Shown: positions 1 to 8,429, counted from the first letter of the stretch. The stretch: DNA of 64,000 nucleotides from Haematobacter massiliensis (GCF_000740795.1 NZ_JGYG01000001.1:434001-498000); one strand, 5' to 3'. A program made the numbers and translations. Notes: generated by a model from the letters alone, not told the origin.

Positions 1-1134
1 GAGGAAGATACGGAGCACGCCAATGTCCGCGTCTATCGCGATCAACTGCGCGAGGTGGGGCGTGACCTCGAACGTGGCACGCTGCCCGCGGCGGAAGCGG
101 GGCGGCTGCGCACGGAGATCTCACGGCGGCTGCTGGAGGCGGACCGTGCAAAGGAACTCCCCGCCGGGCGCGGCGCGCCGGTGGTTGCCGGACTGGCGGT
201 GATCCTGCTCCTCGCGGCTGGCTTCGGGCTTTATCTGAAGCTCGGTGCGCCGGACTATCCCGATATGCCGCTTGCCTCCCGCTATGCTGCAGCGGCGGAG
301 TTGAAGGCGAACCGTCCGACACAGGCCCAGATGGAGGCCGCCGCCCCGCCGCTCACTCTCGACGGCGCGCAGGATGCGGCCTTTCTCGATCTGATGGAGA
401 AACTCCGCGCCGCCGTTCACGCCAACCCCGATGATCTGCGCGGGCAGCAGCTTCTGGCGAAAAACGAAGCTGCTCTCGGCCGGTTTTCTGCCGCCGCCGT
501 CGCGCAGTCGCAGGTTGTCGCTCTCAAAGGGAATGATGCGGCGGCAACCGACTATGTCGATCTCGCCGACTATCTGATCCTCGCTGCTGGCGGCGGTGTG
601 TCGTCGGAAGCGGAAGCCGCGCTGACGGAAACCTTGCGCCGCGATCCACAGAATGCCGAGGCGCGTTTCTACAGCGGGCTGTTGCTGGCGCAGACCGGAC
701 GTCCGGACCTCGCTTTCCGCCTGTGGGCCGATCTGCTGGAAACCAGCCCTCCGGGCAGTCCGTGGATACCGGCGATCCGGCAGGACTTGCCGCGCCTCGC
801 CCTGCTTGCCGGCGTCGACTACACTCTTCCCCCGGAAGCGGCGCCCCCTATCGCGGGGCCCTCCGCGGCAGACATATCGGCGGGGGACGACATGACGCCG
901 CAGGATCGCGACGCGATGGTGCGCGGCATGGTCGACCGTCTGTCGGACCGCCTCTCCCGCGAGGGTGGGCCGCCGGAAGATTGGGCACGGCTGATTTTCT
1001 CGCTCGGCGTACTCGGGGAAGTCGAGAAAGCCGCCGCTGTCTGGGCGGAAGCGCAGGAAGTGTTCGCAGGGCGCGACTCCGCCCTTGCCCCCATCCGCGA
1101 TGCGGCCGAAAAGGCGGGCGTAACCGAATTGTGA
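1..1134 (+). CDS. ccmI: Cytochrome c biogenesis protein CcmI, 5' end outside the window
   Basis: CcmI (CycH) presents apocytochrome c to the heme ligation complex in the System I cytochrome c maturation pathway at the inner membrane. The reading frame is open from base 1, and the residues before the first in-frame GTG at 55 (VYRDQLREV) are typical CcmI N-terminal sequence, so the true start lies upstream. A single membrane segment (VVAGLAVILLLAAGFGLYL) is followed by a periplasmic part with TPR-like helices: a region around PDDLRGQQLLAKNEAALG and another around PQNAEARFYSGLLLAQTG. The first membrane segment and start codon are missing. It is followed after 6 bp by ruvX. Identity is confident from the layout and TPR text; the missing N-terminus is inferred. 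Confidence 0.88.
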   Translation, partial: EEDTEHANVRVYRDQLREVGRDLERGTLPAAEAGRLRTEISRRLLEADRAKELPAGRGAPVVAGLAVILLLAAGFGLYLKLGAPDYPDMPLASRYAAAAELKANRPTQAQMEAAAPPLTLDGAQDAAFLDLMEKLRAAVHANPDDLRGQQLLAKNEAALGRFSAAAVAQSQVVALKGNDAAATDYVDLADYLILAAGGGVSSEAEAALTETLRRDPQNAEARFYSGLLLAQTGRPDLAFRLWADLLETSPPGSPWIPAIRQDLPRLALLAGVDYTLPPEAAPPIAGPSAADISAGDDMTPQDRDAMVRGMVDRLSDRLSREGGPPEDWARLIFSLGVLGEVEKAAAVWAEAQEVFAGRDSALAPIRDAAEKAGVTEL

Positions 1135-1140
1135 GGCGCC

Positions 1141-1629
1141 ATGGTCTACGACGACATTGCGGATTTTGCCGCTGCCCTCGCTCCGGTGCGCGGCATCGCC
1201 GGGCTGGATCTCGGCGAGAAGACCATCGGGGTCGCGGTATCCGACATCCTGATGGGTGTCGCCACGCCGCTTGAAACGGTCCGCCGGTCGAAGTTCAGCG
1301 CGGACGCGGCTCGACTGCTGGACATCGCCAAGGGGCGTTCGCTGGGTGGTTTCCTGCTTGGCCTGCCAAAGAACATGGACGGCAGCGAAGGCCCGCGCGC
1401 CCAATCCACCCGTGCCTTCGCCCGCAATCTTTCCCGCCTGACGGACCTGCCCATCGGCTTCTGGGACGAGCGTCTATCCACCGTCGCAGCGGAGCGGGCC
1501 CTCCTGGAGGCCGATACGTCACGTAAGCGGCGGGGGGAGCTTATCGACAACGTCGCCGCTGCCTATATCCTTCAGGGTGCGCTGGACCGGATGCGCTACA
1601 TGAAGGAGGAGCGGAAGGATGCGGATTGA
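1141..1629 (+). CDS. ruvX: RuvX/YqgF-family putative Holliday junction resolvase
   Basis: The 162-residue protein belongs to the YqgF/RuvX RNase H-fold family, implicated in Holliday junction resolution and in 16S rRNA 5' end processing. The family's first acidic motif is visible as GLDLGEKTIGVAVSD (about residues 20-34), followed by the LLGLPKNMDGSEG motif and the WDERLST motif, with the conserved late Asp in LIDNVAAAYILQ. Length fits the family (140-160 aa). The ATG at 1141 lies 6 bp after ccmI, and the gene overlaps the next one by 11 bp, so the three are probably cotranscribed. Family knowledge gives the function; which of the two roles dominates is not visible here. Confidence 0.92.
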   Translation: MVYDDIADFAAALAPVRGIAGLDLGEKTIGVAVSDILMGVATPLETVRRSKFSADAARLLDIAKGRSLGGFLLGLPKNMDGSEGPRAQSTRAFARNLSRLTDLPIGFWDERLSTVAAERALLEADTSRKRRGELIDNVAAAYILQGALDRMRYMKEERKDAD

Positions 1630-1822
1630 ACGGGGGATCGAAACACCCTGCGTCAAGGTCTGCCAGATCGACCCGAAGGAGCGGATCTGCACCGGATGCT
1701 TCCGCACCACGATGGAGATCGGCATGTGGACCCGCATGAGCGCCGAGGAACGGGCGGAGATCATGGCAGACCTCCCCTCCCGCGCTGGACGGGTCAGCCG
1801 CCGGGGCCGTCGCTCCGCTTAA
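1619..1822 (+). CDS. DUF1289 small cysteine-motif protein
   Basis: The 67-residue protein carries the DUF1289 pattern: SPCxxVCxxD-like CVKVCQIDP near the start, then ICTGCFRTTMEIGMW, giving four conserved cysteines that suggest a small iron-sulfur or zinc module. The C-terminus is a basic tail (GRVSRRGRRSA). It overlaps ruvX by 11 bp in another frame, a typical translationally coupled arrangement. Metal binding is inferred from the cysteine spacing; no biochemical role is established that I can name. Confidence 0.85.
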   Translation: MRIERGIETPCVKVCQIDPKERICTGCFRTTMEIGMWTRMSAEERAEIMADLPSRAGRVSRRGRRSA

Positions 1823-2319
1823 GCGGATCACCGCGCTGCCTCCTCACCACCGCGCAACGACGACCTCACGCAGTGGGATTTACGCTGTCATCGGTCCTGA
1901 TCGAACGGCAATAAAGCCGGCCGCGACGGGATGCAGCTGCATAACCACCACCGAACAAATTCACGCCGACTTGAAGCTTCCCGTCGAAATCGCCGGACGC
2001 TGAACGCGACCAAGCGGATCGGTGTGTAAACCTTCCTCGGGGCGTTCGTGGCAACTGCAAGCCTCTTTGGCATATACTCGTGAAACACGTCATTCGATGA
2101 TGACGACCGCGGAATTCAAGCAGACTTGTCGGAAACCGGACTCACTCAGTCACTGCCTGAGGGCCCCAAGCGATTCTGTGGATGGGAGGCGATCTAGCGC
2201 CTGATCCATCAATCTTGCTACCACCGGCGCAATGAGATCACTGCTGAGCGGGGGTCGCCCGCCGGAATGGCCGATACATCCGGCGGGAGCTAGCCCCATA
2301 AGCGCTCTCGGAATGGTTG
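1823..2319. other. Gene-free interval
   Basis: No reading frame here has the composition of a real gene; the short frames on both strands are arginine/serine-rich shadows without family motifs. No tRNA, T-tailed hairpin or repeat was found. It separates the ccmI cluster from a convergent secreted-protein gene, so it probably contains only transcript ends. Confidence 0.6.
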
Positions 2320-3291
2320 TCAGTGCCGCCGCCTTGCCGTCAGGGAAATCGCGCCGATACCCGCAAGCAGTAGCGGGAGTGCGGCGGGCAACGGTACCGG
2401 CGCGGGTGGATCTGGCGGGAGATAGCTTCCCTGCGCCGGTCTCAGATGAATTTCGCTGTTGAGCGTCGCCCTGCCCGCGATCAGCGTTCCTTCCACCGGG
2501 TTCGTGACGATGACATGGGTCAGGGGCGCCAGCACGGAGCCCACGATCCCCTGAAGGGTCAGGTCTGTCGCGCCTGTGAAATTCCACAGCACATGCTCAG
2601 CCGCCCCTGTTCCACCAAGCGGATTGGCGAGGAAACTTCCGGTCCCTGTCCCCGTCACATTGATCAGGATGCTTTCCCCCACGCCCAGCCGGGAGAAATC
2701 CACCTGTCCCAATGCAGATACCTGAGCCAGCGTCATTTCATACAGGGTCAGACCCGCCAGGCCGCTGCCGAGATACGCCGTGTTTCCGGTGATGGTGACT
2801 GCATCGCCGCCAAGCGCGCCAAAAGACAGCGAAGCGTCGACCACCGTCTGTTCCATGAATGCCGGGAACAGGTCGGAGAAGCCCGGGGCTGCCGAAGCAC
2901 CCGATGTGACCGCACCCCCTTGAACCTGCGTGGCGACACCCCCGATGCGGGCCGTGCCGCCTCCGTTCAGATTGATGCCCGAGGCATTGCCACCGACCAC
3001 GACGTTGCCACCGTTGTTTACCTGCACGGTGCCGGTCAGCGTTCCCCGCACAGTCAGCGCCGCATGGTCCGACGGGGCCTGCGGGGCACGGGAACCGCCG
3101 ATCCAGTAGTTCGATGTTCCGCTCAGATTGCCGCCAACGTAGGTCCGCCCCTCGACCTCACTGCTGTTGGTCGCGTCGCCAAGCACGACGAGATTGAACT
3201 GCTGCAGGATGTCCTGAAAGTTCAACGGCGCGGCGGCGACCGGGCTGGAGACCAGCACCGCCAGCGCCGTTAATCTGCAAATCCTTGACAT
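2320..3291 (-). CDS. Secreted choice-of-anchor A family protein with VPLPA-CTERM sorting signal
   Basis: The 323-residue protein has a Sec signal peptide (cleavage expected after APVAAA, near residue 21), a choice-of-anchor A type domain (FNLVVLGDATNSSEVEGRTY then repeated glycine/asparagine-rich beta strands), a proline-rich linker and a C-terminal tripartite sorting signal: VPLPA, a hydrophobic stretch and an RRR tail. VPLPA-CTERM tails are the substrates of an exosortase type found in Rhodobacterales, so the protein is probably exported, processed and attached to the surface or to exopolysaccharide. No exosortase gene is in this window. The gene stands alone, reading away from the Na/Pi transporter end, with its own AT-rich promoter region. 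Ligand unknown. Confidence 0.82.
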   Translation of the reverse strand: MSRICRLTALAVLVSSPVAAAPLNFQDILQQFNLVVLGDATNSSEVEGRTYVGGNLSGTSNYWIGGSRAPQAPSDHAALTVRGTLTGTVQVNNGGNVVVGGNASGINLNGGGTARIGGVATQVQGGAVTSGASAAPGFSDLFPAFMEQTVVDASLSFGALGGDAVTITGNTAYLGSGLAGLTLYEMTLAQVSALGQVDFSRLGVGESILINVTGTGTGSFLANPLGGTGAAEHVLWNFTGATDLTLQGIVGSVLAPLTHVIVTNPVEGTLIAGRATLNSEIHLRPAQGSYLPPDPPAPVPLPAALPLLLAGIGAISLTARRRH

Positions 3292-3324
3292 GATGAAACC
3301 CTTTACCGACTCTATGCGCCGGTA

Positions 3325-3375
3325 TAGCGGATCACCAGTTTTATATAATTATAAAAGTTTACAATTGGTTAACCG
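3325..3375 (-). promoter_or_regulatory. AT-rich promoter region with a near-perfect inverted repeat
   Basis: In front of the VPLPA-CTERM gene the sequence becomes strongly AT-rich. On the minus strand it contains TATAAT-like text and the two arms GTTTTATA and TATAAAAG (plus-strand reading, about 3338-3357), which match 7 of 8 positions around a TAAT centre. This could be the promoter and an operator for the secreted protein; part of it overlaps the last codons of the upstream Na/Pi gene. Assignment is inference from composition and position. Confidence 0.35.
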
Positions 3376-5041
3376 ATGCGGTCGCCGTGCTCACCGGTGT
3401 CAAACGGCTTTCCCCAAGGGCGCCGATTTCCTCCAGGATAGGATAAGCGACAGAGGCAAGATGCGCATTCACGCGCTTCAGATCACGCAGCAGGTCAAGG
3501 TGGATCGTGCTCGTTTCGATCGTTTCGACACGCCCCGCACGAAGCCGCGCAAGATGGCGCTCAGCCGAGCCTGCCTCGATCTTGCGCGCCATCACCTTGC
3601 CATTGATGAGTTGGCGCGCAAGGTCCGCGTCTCGCGACAGGAAGATCGCCTGTGCGAGCCGCAAGTTCTCTCGCGTATGGGCAAAGAAGCGCGAAAGCTC
3701 GTCGAGCCCTTCGGGTGAGAGTGTCAGCCGCTTTCGGATGCGCTTGGCCGCGATCTCCGCCAACCCGCTTTCGACAATATCGCCCACATGTTCGAGATTG
3801 ATGGCATAGGAAATGATCTCGCTCGCCCGATGGCTGTCCGCTGCATCCATCTCCTGCTGACCCAGTCGGGAGACATAGAGCTTGATCGCTTCATGCAGGC
3901 GGTCCACCTCCCGCTCGAGGCGCGCGACCTCCTGTACCGCCATCTCGTCGCCCGTGCGGAGGGATTGTTCGGAGCGGTCGAGCATCTGACCGACCAGATC
4001 GCCGAGGCTCAGCGCTTCGCGGGCTGCGACGGCAAGCGCCAGACCCGGGGTGGCGAGCAGACTGTCATCGAGATAGCTGGGCGCTCCCTCCGTCCCTGCA
4101 CCCTCAGGGAGAAGCCGTTCCGCCAACCGCCCCATCGGAGCAATGAGCGGCAGAAACACGAGCAGCAACGTAAGATTGAAAAGCACATGCAGACCGACCG
4201 CCAGCATTCCCTGTGACAGGTGCGGCTCCAGCAAGGCGGCAATGTCATCCGCAAAAAGCGTGGCGGCTGCCGCTCCGGCGGCGCGAACCAGCAGGTTGGA
4301 CAATGCCAGGCGCCGCGCTGCTACGCCGTCGCCTGCGACGGCCAGATAGGCGGGAATTGCACCACCGAGATTGGCACCAGCCACGAGACAGACAACCAGC
4401 GATGGTGAAATCGCTCCGGCCTCCGCCAGCGCCATGACGAGAAATACCACCGCGAGGCTGGACGACCCCAGAACGGCAAGCCCGGCAGCCAGCAGCACCG
4501 CGAAGACCGGAGCATCGTCGAGCGATGCCATGACGACCGTGAGGGTCGCGGAATGGCGAAGTGGTTCCGTCACCTCTCCCAGCAGCCGGAGTGCGAGCAG
4601 CATCAGTCCAAGGCCGAGCAAGCTCCTGCCCATGGCCTGCACCCTGCTGATGCGCGAAGGGGTGGAAAGCACTACGCCCACGGCGATCAGCGCACTGCCC
4701 AGCCAGTGAATATCGCGGGAGAGGATCAGCGCGACGACAGCAGTGCCCAGATTTGCTCCCAGCATCACCGCCTGTGCCATCCGCGGGTCCAGAATGTCAC
4801 GTGCGACGAAGGAACCCGTCATGGCCGCCGTCGCCGTGCTGGACTGCAGGCCCAGCGTGGCAAGGAACCCCCAGAACGCGGCCGCCACGCGGTTGCGTGT
4901 GCCGCGCGCGATCCACTGCCGCAAGGTTGCTCCGAAGGCACGAAGCACACCAACCTTGATGAGGCGCAGTCCAAGCAGCAGAAGTGCCGCCGCGCCGATC
5001 AGGTCGATGAGCTGAACAGTTGGATCAGACGTTGGCACCAT
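3359..5041 (-). CDS. Na/Pi cotransporter family protein with C-terminal PhoU-like domain
   Basis: The 560-residue protein is a NptA/YjbB-type Na+/phosphate symporter of the inner membrane. About ten hydrophobic segments span residues 8-310. The two inverted Na_Pi_cotrans repeats are marked by GLQSSTATAAMTGS (about residue 63) and the GSSSLAVVFLVM motif (about 192). The last 220 residues are soluble and helical with PhoU-like features (REVDRLHEAIKLYVSRL, INLEHVGDIVESGL), which in this family regulate or gate phosphate flux. The start ATG at 5041 is the only good one. A PHO-box-like sequence lies about 85 bp upstream, fitting induction by phosphate limitation. Direction of transport (uptake or efflux) cannot be told from sequence. 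Confidence 0.9.
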   Translation of the reverse strand: MVPTSDPTVQLIDLIGAAALLLLGLRLIKVGVLRAFGATLRQWIARGTRNRVAAAFWGFLATLGLQSSTATAAMTGSFVARDILDPRMAQAVMLGANLGTAVVALILSRDIHWLGSALIAVGVVLSTPSRISRVQAMGRSLLGLGLMLLALRLLGEVTEPLRHSATLTVVMASLDDAPVFAVLLAAGLAVLGSSSLAVVFLVMALAEAGAISPSLVVCLVAGANLGGAIPAYLAVAGDGVAARRLALSNLLVRAAGAAAATLFADDIAALLEPHLSQGMLAVGLHVLFNLTLLLVFLPLIAPMGRLAERLLPEGAGTEGAPSYLDDSLLATPGLALAVAAREALSLGDLVGQMLDRSEQSLRTGDEMAVQEVARLEREVDRLHEAIKLYVSRLGQQEMDAADSHRASEIISYAINLEHVGDIVESGLAEIAAKRIRKRLTLSPEGLDELSRFFAHTRENLRLAQAIFLSRDADLARQLINGKVMARKIEAGSAERHLARLRAGRVETIETSTIHLDLLRDLKRVNAHLASVAYPILEEIGALGESRLTPVSTATASVNQL

Positions 5042-5124
5042 GGCGCAAGCCTCCCGGTCAGCGGGCCTGCAACGGTCCGTGTCAGACCCTCAGAGTTGCA
5101 GCATTCCATGGAGCTTGCAAGGAT

Positions 5125-5143
5125 TGTAACAGTTTTACGACAC
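5125..5143 (-). promoter_or_regulatory. PHO-box-like sequence upstream of the Na/Pi gene
   Basis: Read on the minus strand this 19-mer consists of two TGTC/TGTT half sites 11 bp apart with an A-rich spacer (TGTCGTAAAAC followed by TGTTACA). Compared by eye with the PhoB consensus CTGTCAT-A/T-rich-CTGTCAC it matches about 15 of 19 positions. A TACAAT hexamer overlaps its end. It sits about 85 bp before the ATG of a phosphate transporter, which makes PhoB control plausible, although a short degenerate site can arise by chance. Confidence 0.5.
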
Positions 5144-5153
5144 TTCAGCCCTA

Positions 5154-5957
5154 TCACGCACTACCGACGAAGCGGAACGCACGCTGTATTTCGAAAAAAT
5201 CCTTCGCGATGAAACGGATACTGCGCGGTCCCGTCTGCTCAACCCCGGGGTACCAGCTGCCGCGATAGGCATCGCCGGCGGTGGAGAATTCGATGACCAT
5301 CTCATAATCCGCGGCGAGAGCAGGCAGGGCGGCACGAAAATCACCGCGAAGAACCTTTTCCACGCCCGCCCGGATACGACGTACCGCTTCCGCAGGGGTG
5401 AGTGAAACCGTCGCGTTGCCGTAGCCCTGCCCGGTCGTCAGCGTCGCAATGCCGGGCACCAGACCCGCTGCATCGGAGCAGATGCCGGCATCTCCCGACA
5501 GAAAGGCCGATGGAACGCCATAACGCGCGGCGCAAAGACTGTTCATCGTGAATTCGGACGCAACCTCACCGTTGATGAGCAGACGCCCGATGCGTGCGTT
5601 CATCGTATGCGCCAGCGGGTTCGTGTCGCTCCCCGCTTTCGCATGATAGCCGGTGTAGATCGCGGCATCGAAACTGCTGTCGATGCCGAACATCATCGAG
5701 TCGGGGTGACCGCTCCATCCCCTGATGACGCGGATACCCTCGGGCAGCTGGTCGAGGATCAGGTTGCGCGCGCTTTCATGCGCATCCTTCACCACGATCT
5801 CGGTCGCTCCTGCGGCGCGCGCGCCTTCGCAGGCAGCAGCGACCTCCGCTGTCATGTAGTGCTGGAACTGGCGATAGTCGGGATGAGCGCGTTCCAGTTC
5901 GTCCCACGCGGTGATCCCCGCGGTGCCTTCCATGTCCGCGCTGATGAAAACCTTCAT
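5154..5957 (-). CDS. M55 family D-aminopeptidase (DppA-like)
   Basis: The 267-residue product matches the M55 zinc peptidases (DppA), which release D-amino acids such as D-Ala from short peptides. It starts directly with the family's signature MKVFISADMEGTAGI, containing metal ligands Asp8 and Glu10, and continues with the conserved VVKDAHESARN, GYHAKAGSDTNPLAHTMN and GDAGICSDA motifs. The longer frame upstream of 5957 is rejected because the extra 86 residues are arginine-rich and do not look coding. A role in D-amino-acid or cell-wall peptide turnover is likely from the family; D-glutamate/D-alanine genes elsewhere in the window (48317-51148) make a metabolic link possible but unproven. Confidence 0.9.
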   Translation of the reverse strand: MKVFISADMEGTAGITAWDELERAHPDYRQFQHYMTAEVAAACEGARAAGATEIVVKDAHESARNLILDQLPEGIRVIRGWSGHPDSMMFGIDSSFDAAIYTGYHAKAGSDTNPLAHTMNARIGRLLINGEVASEFTMNSLCAARYGVPSAFLSGDAGICSDAAGLVPGIATLTTGQGYGNATVSLTPAEAVRRIRAGVEKVLRGDFRAALPALAADYEMVIEFSTAGDAYRGSWYPGVEQTGPRSIRFIAKDFFEIQRAFRFVGSA

Positions 5958-6057
5958 GCGTCCTCTCCCGTTCCGCGCCGCCGTCATCCGGAGGCCCCGC
6001 CGCAAGGGGAAGCCATGCCGAATGAGGCGCGTCAAGAGGTCTGGTCGGTGGGCCCTC

Positions 6058-6459
6058 TCAGTTGGCGCTGAGGCTCTGCAGATAGGCGACGATATCCGCA
6101 CGCTCTTCGGGCTTCTTGACGCCCGCGAAGGCCATCTTGGTGCCCGCCACCATTGCCTTTGGGTCGGCGATGAAATGGTCGATCTCCTCCGGCGTCCAGA
6201 CGTGGCCCTCTTCACCCAGCTTCTTCATCGCATCGGAATAGGTAAATCCCTCAAGCGAGGCGGTCTTCCGCCCGACAATGTCATGAAGGTTCGGGCCGGC
6301 CTTGTTCGGCGCGCCCGCCTCTACCGCGTGGCAGATCGCGCATTTGCGAAAGGATTTTTCGCCCTTCGCGGGGTCACCCTCGGCAAGCGCGGGCAGTGTG
6401 CCCACCGCGAGCACAACAGCGGCGAGCGACGCGGGAACGGATTTGGTCAGACGAAACAT
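6058..6459 (-). CDS. Periplasmic class I cytochrome c (isocytochrome c2 type)
   Basis: The 133-residue precursor has a Sec signal peptide (cleaved after ALA at about residue 26), one heme attachment motif CAICH (40-44), conserved GPNLHDIVGRK and the axial methionine in GTKMAFAG. It is a soluble electron carrier of the cytochrome c2 type. The ATG at 6459 follows a strong GGAGGAG ribosome site on the minus strand. It lies downstream of the class III ADH and gfa genes, the same order reported for Rhodobacter sphaeroides, where cycI (isocytochrome c2) is linked to the glutathione-dependent formaldehyde dehydrogenase gene adhI. A role in respiratory electron flow during formaldehyde/methanol metabolism is therefore suggested by context. 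Confidence 0.88.
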   Translation of the reverse strand: MFRLTKSVPASLAAVVLAVGTLPALAEGDPAKGEKSFRKCAICHAVEAGAPNKAGPNLHDIVGRKTASLEGFTYSDAMKKLGEEGHVWTPEEIDHFIADPKAMVAGTKMAFAGVKKPEERADIVAYLQSLSAN

Positions 6460-6629
6460 GGCTTCTCCTCCATTAGCCAGAGTTTGGCGAGTTCGCGCCT
6501 GCGTTCTGACGGGTAATCCTGCCAGAGCACATCCGCTTCTCCATAGCCGACCCGCCTGCGGAACGGGAGTGGTCCAATCCACCGCCGGAGCGATCTTTGC
6601 ATTCTCGACCGAGCCTCCCACCAGACACC

Positions 6630-7757
6630 TCAATAGAGGACGACCGGACGTATAGACTTACCTGCCCTCATCAGATCGAACCCGGCATTGATCTCGTCAA
6701 GGGTCAGGTAATGGGTGATCATCGGGTCAAGCTGAATCCTGCCTTCCATGTACAACTCGACGATCCGCGGCACATCTGTGCGGCCCCGCGTGCTTCCAAA
6801 GGTGGAGCCTTTCCACATTCTGCCGGCGACCAGCTGAAACGAACGGGCCTGCGTCTCCGCCCCGGCGGGAGCCACGCCGGTCACGACGCACACCCCCCAG
6901 CCCCGATGGGTACATTCGAGTGCGTCCCGCATCACCTTGGCATCGCCGGTACAGTCGAAGGAGTAGTCCGCCCCGCCAATCTGATCGAACTGGGTCTTGG
7001 TCATCTTGACGATATGCTGGACCAGGGAGCCTTCGATGTTCAGCGGATTGACGAAATGCGTCATACCGAAGCGCTCTCCCCAGCGTTGCCTGTCGTCGTC
7101 GGGGTCAACGCCTATGATCATCTCGGCCCCCGCAAGCTTCAGCCCCTGAATGACGTTCAGGCCGATCCCTCCCAACCCGAACACCACCGCCTTGGAGCCG
7201 ATCTCCACTTTCGCCGTATTGATCACCGCACCCACTCCCGTGGTGACGCAGCCGATCTGGCAGATTTTTTCAAACGGCGCGTCCTGACGAACCTTGGCCA
7301 GCGCCATCTCCGGCAGGACAGTATGGTTGGCGAAGGTCGAGCAGCCCATGCAGTGCAGGATTGGCGTCCCATTGCGCATGGTGAACCGGGTCGTCCTATC
7401 CGGCATCACCTTTTGCTCTTGCGTGACGCGGATCGCCCTCTGGATGTTCGCCTTCCGGCTGAGACTACAGGAACATCGCCGGCATTCGGGCGTATAGAGC
7501 GGAATGACGTGATCGCCCGGTTTCAGCGTCGTCACCCCTTGCCCGACCTCCAGCACGACACCGGCACCCTCGTGCCCGAGAATGACCGGAAAGAGACCCT
7601 CGGAATCAGCCGCTGATATGGTGAACTCGTCGCTATGGGAGACGCCGCTAGCCTTGATCTCCACCAGAACCTCACCTGTCGTCGGGCCTTCGAGGTTCAC
7701 GTCCATCACCTCAAGCGGCTTACCGGCTTCCAGGGCGACGGCAGCACGCGTGCGCAT
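6630..7757 (-). CDS. Class III alcohol dehydrogenase homologue with altered zinc sites
   Basis: The 375-residue protein has the length and fold of S-(hydroxymethyl)glutathione dehydrogenase, which oxidises the glutathione-formaldehyde adduct with NAD. The NAD motif GLGGIGLNVIQG, the catalytic-zinc neighbourhood GHEGAG (His62) and the C-terminal part are intact. Key zinc ligands are not: the catalytic Cys of the usual GVCHTD is Ser40 (GVSHSD); the structural zinc cluster is C92, C95, C97 with Gln106 where the fourth Cys belongs; and the GCGVTTG motif has lost one Gly (C170). The codons confirm these changes and no frameshift is present. The ATG at 7757 is chosen for the GGAG eight bases upstream. 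Gene order gfa-ADH-cytochrome c points to formaldehyde detoxification, but activity is doubtful. Confidence 0.85.
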   Translation of the reverse strand: MRTRAAVALEAGKPLEVMDVNLEGPTTGEVLVEIKASGVSHSDEFTISAADSEGLFPVILGHEGAGVVLEVGQGVTTLKPGDHVIPLYTPECRRCSCSLSRKANIQRAIRVTQEQKVMPDRTTRFTMRNGTPILHCMGCSTFANHTVLPEMALAKVRQDAPFEKICQIGCVTTGVGAVINTAKVEIGSKAVVFGLGGIGLNVIQGLKLAGAEMIIGVDPDDDRQRWGERFGMTHFVNPLNIEGSLVQHIVKMTKTQFDQIGGADYSFDCTGDAKVMRDALECTHRGWGVCVVTGVAPAGAETQARSFQLVAGRMWKGSTFGSTRGRTDVPRIVELYMEGRIQLDPMITHYLTLDEINAGFDLMRAGKSIRPVVLY

Positions 7758-7844
7758 CGAAATCTCCATCTCGCCTGCCCGGAATGCAGGCCCCGCAGCG
7801 GGGCGTCGGCGCACATGTCCGCGCCGACGCCCTGAAACCCGTCA

Positions 7845-8429
7845 TCAGGCGGCAGCAAGAACCCCGCTTTTCTTGGCCACAACGGTCGCGATCGCGTCCA
7901 TAAGCGGCGGCGAGAGGCAGTCATAGGGCTCCAGTTTCAGTTCGCGCAGGCGGCCCCGGATACCGTCCATCCGGGTGGGAGAGACGCCGGATTCGATCAC
8001 CGAAGAGACGAAGGCGGCGAATTCGGGTGCGGCCCAGCCCTCCTCTGCGGACAGTTCGGTATGAACAAAGTCCAGGCCGTGGAAGGGATGATCGGTCGAC
8101 TCGATCCGCCCGTACATATGCACGCCGCAATCCTTGCAAGCATGACGCTGGATGGGCGCCTGCTCATTGACGATTTTCAGCTTGTCCGCGTTCTTCGTTA
8201 CTTGCACATGCTCCCGCGGGACCACCGCAATCTGAGCGAAGGTCGCGCCGTCCGGCTTCCAGCATTTTGTGCAGCCGCAGACATGGTTATGCGCCGTCTG
8301 ATGCGAAACCTTCACCTCGACAGGGTTGGTGGCGCAGTGGCATTTCAGCGTTCCGCCTGCAAAATCCGCTTTCCCAGGGTGAACGCCTCGATCCACCGCC
8401 GGATGAATCTCTACATTCTCGTAAGCCAT
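7845..8429 (-). CDS. gfa: S-(hydroxymethyl)glutathione synthase (glutathione-dependent formaldehyde-activating enzyme)
   Basis: The 194-residue protein is Gfa, a zinc protein that speeds condensation of formaldehyde with glutathione, making the substrate for class III ADH. The family's cysteine pattern is complete: C30 and C32 (KCHC), C51, C53 and C56 (CGCTKCW), and C97/C100 (HACKDCG). The start at 8429 gives [13 protein letters not shown], matching the family N-terminus; upstream extension is not coding-like. It is the first gene of the gfa-ADH-cytochrome c group on the minus strand, 87 bp before the ADH. Because gfa looks intact while its partner ADH does not, another functional ADH may exist elsewhere in the genome. 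Confidence 0.93.
   Translation of the reverse strand: MAYENVEIHPAVDRGVHPGKADFAGGTLKCHCATNPVEVKVSHQTAHNHVCGCTKCWKPDGATFAQIAVVPREHVQVTKNADKLKIVNEQAPIQRHACKDCGVHMYGRIESTDHPFHGLDFVHTELSAEEGWAAPEFAAFVSSVIESGVSPTRMDGIRGRLRELKLEPYDCLSPPLMDAIATVVAKKSGVLAAA

Noticed and set aside
121-1404. Long open frame on the minus strand across ccmI and ruvX
   Set aside because: Antisense shadow; both plus-strand genes have clear family motifs.
1888-2088. Short minus-strand frames in the 1823-2319 interval
   Set aside because: Two overlapping frames without ribosome site, motif or coding composition.
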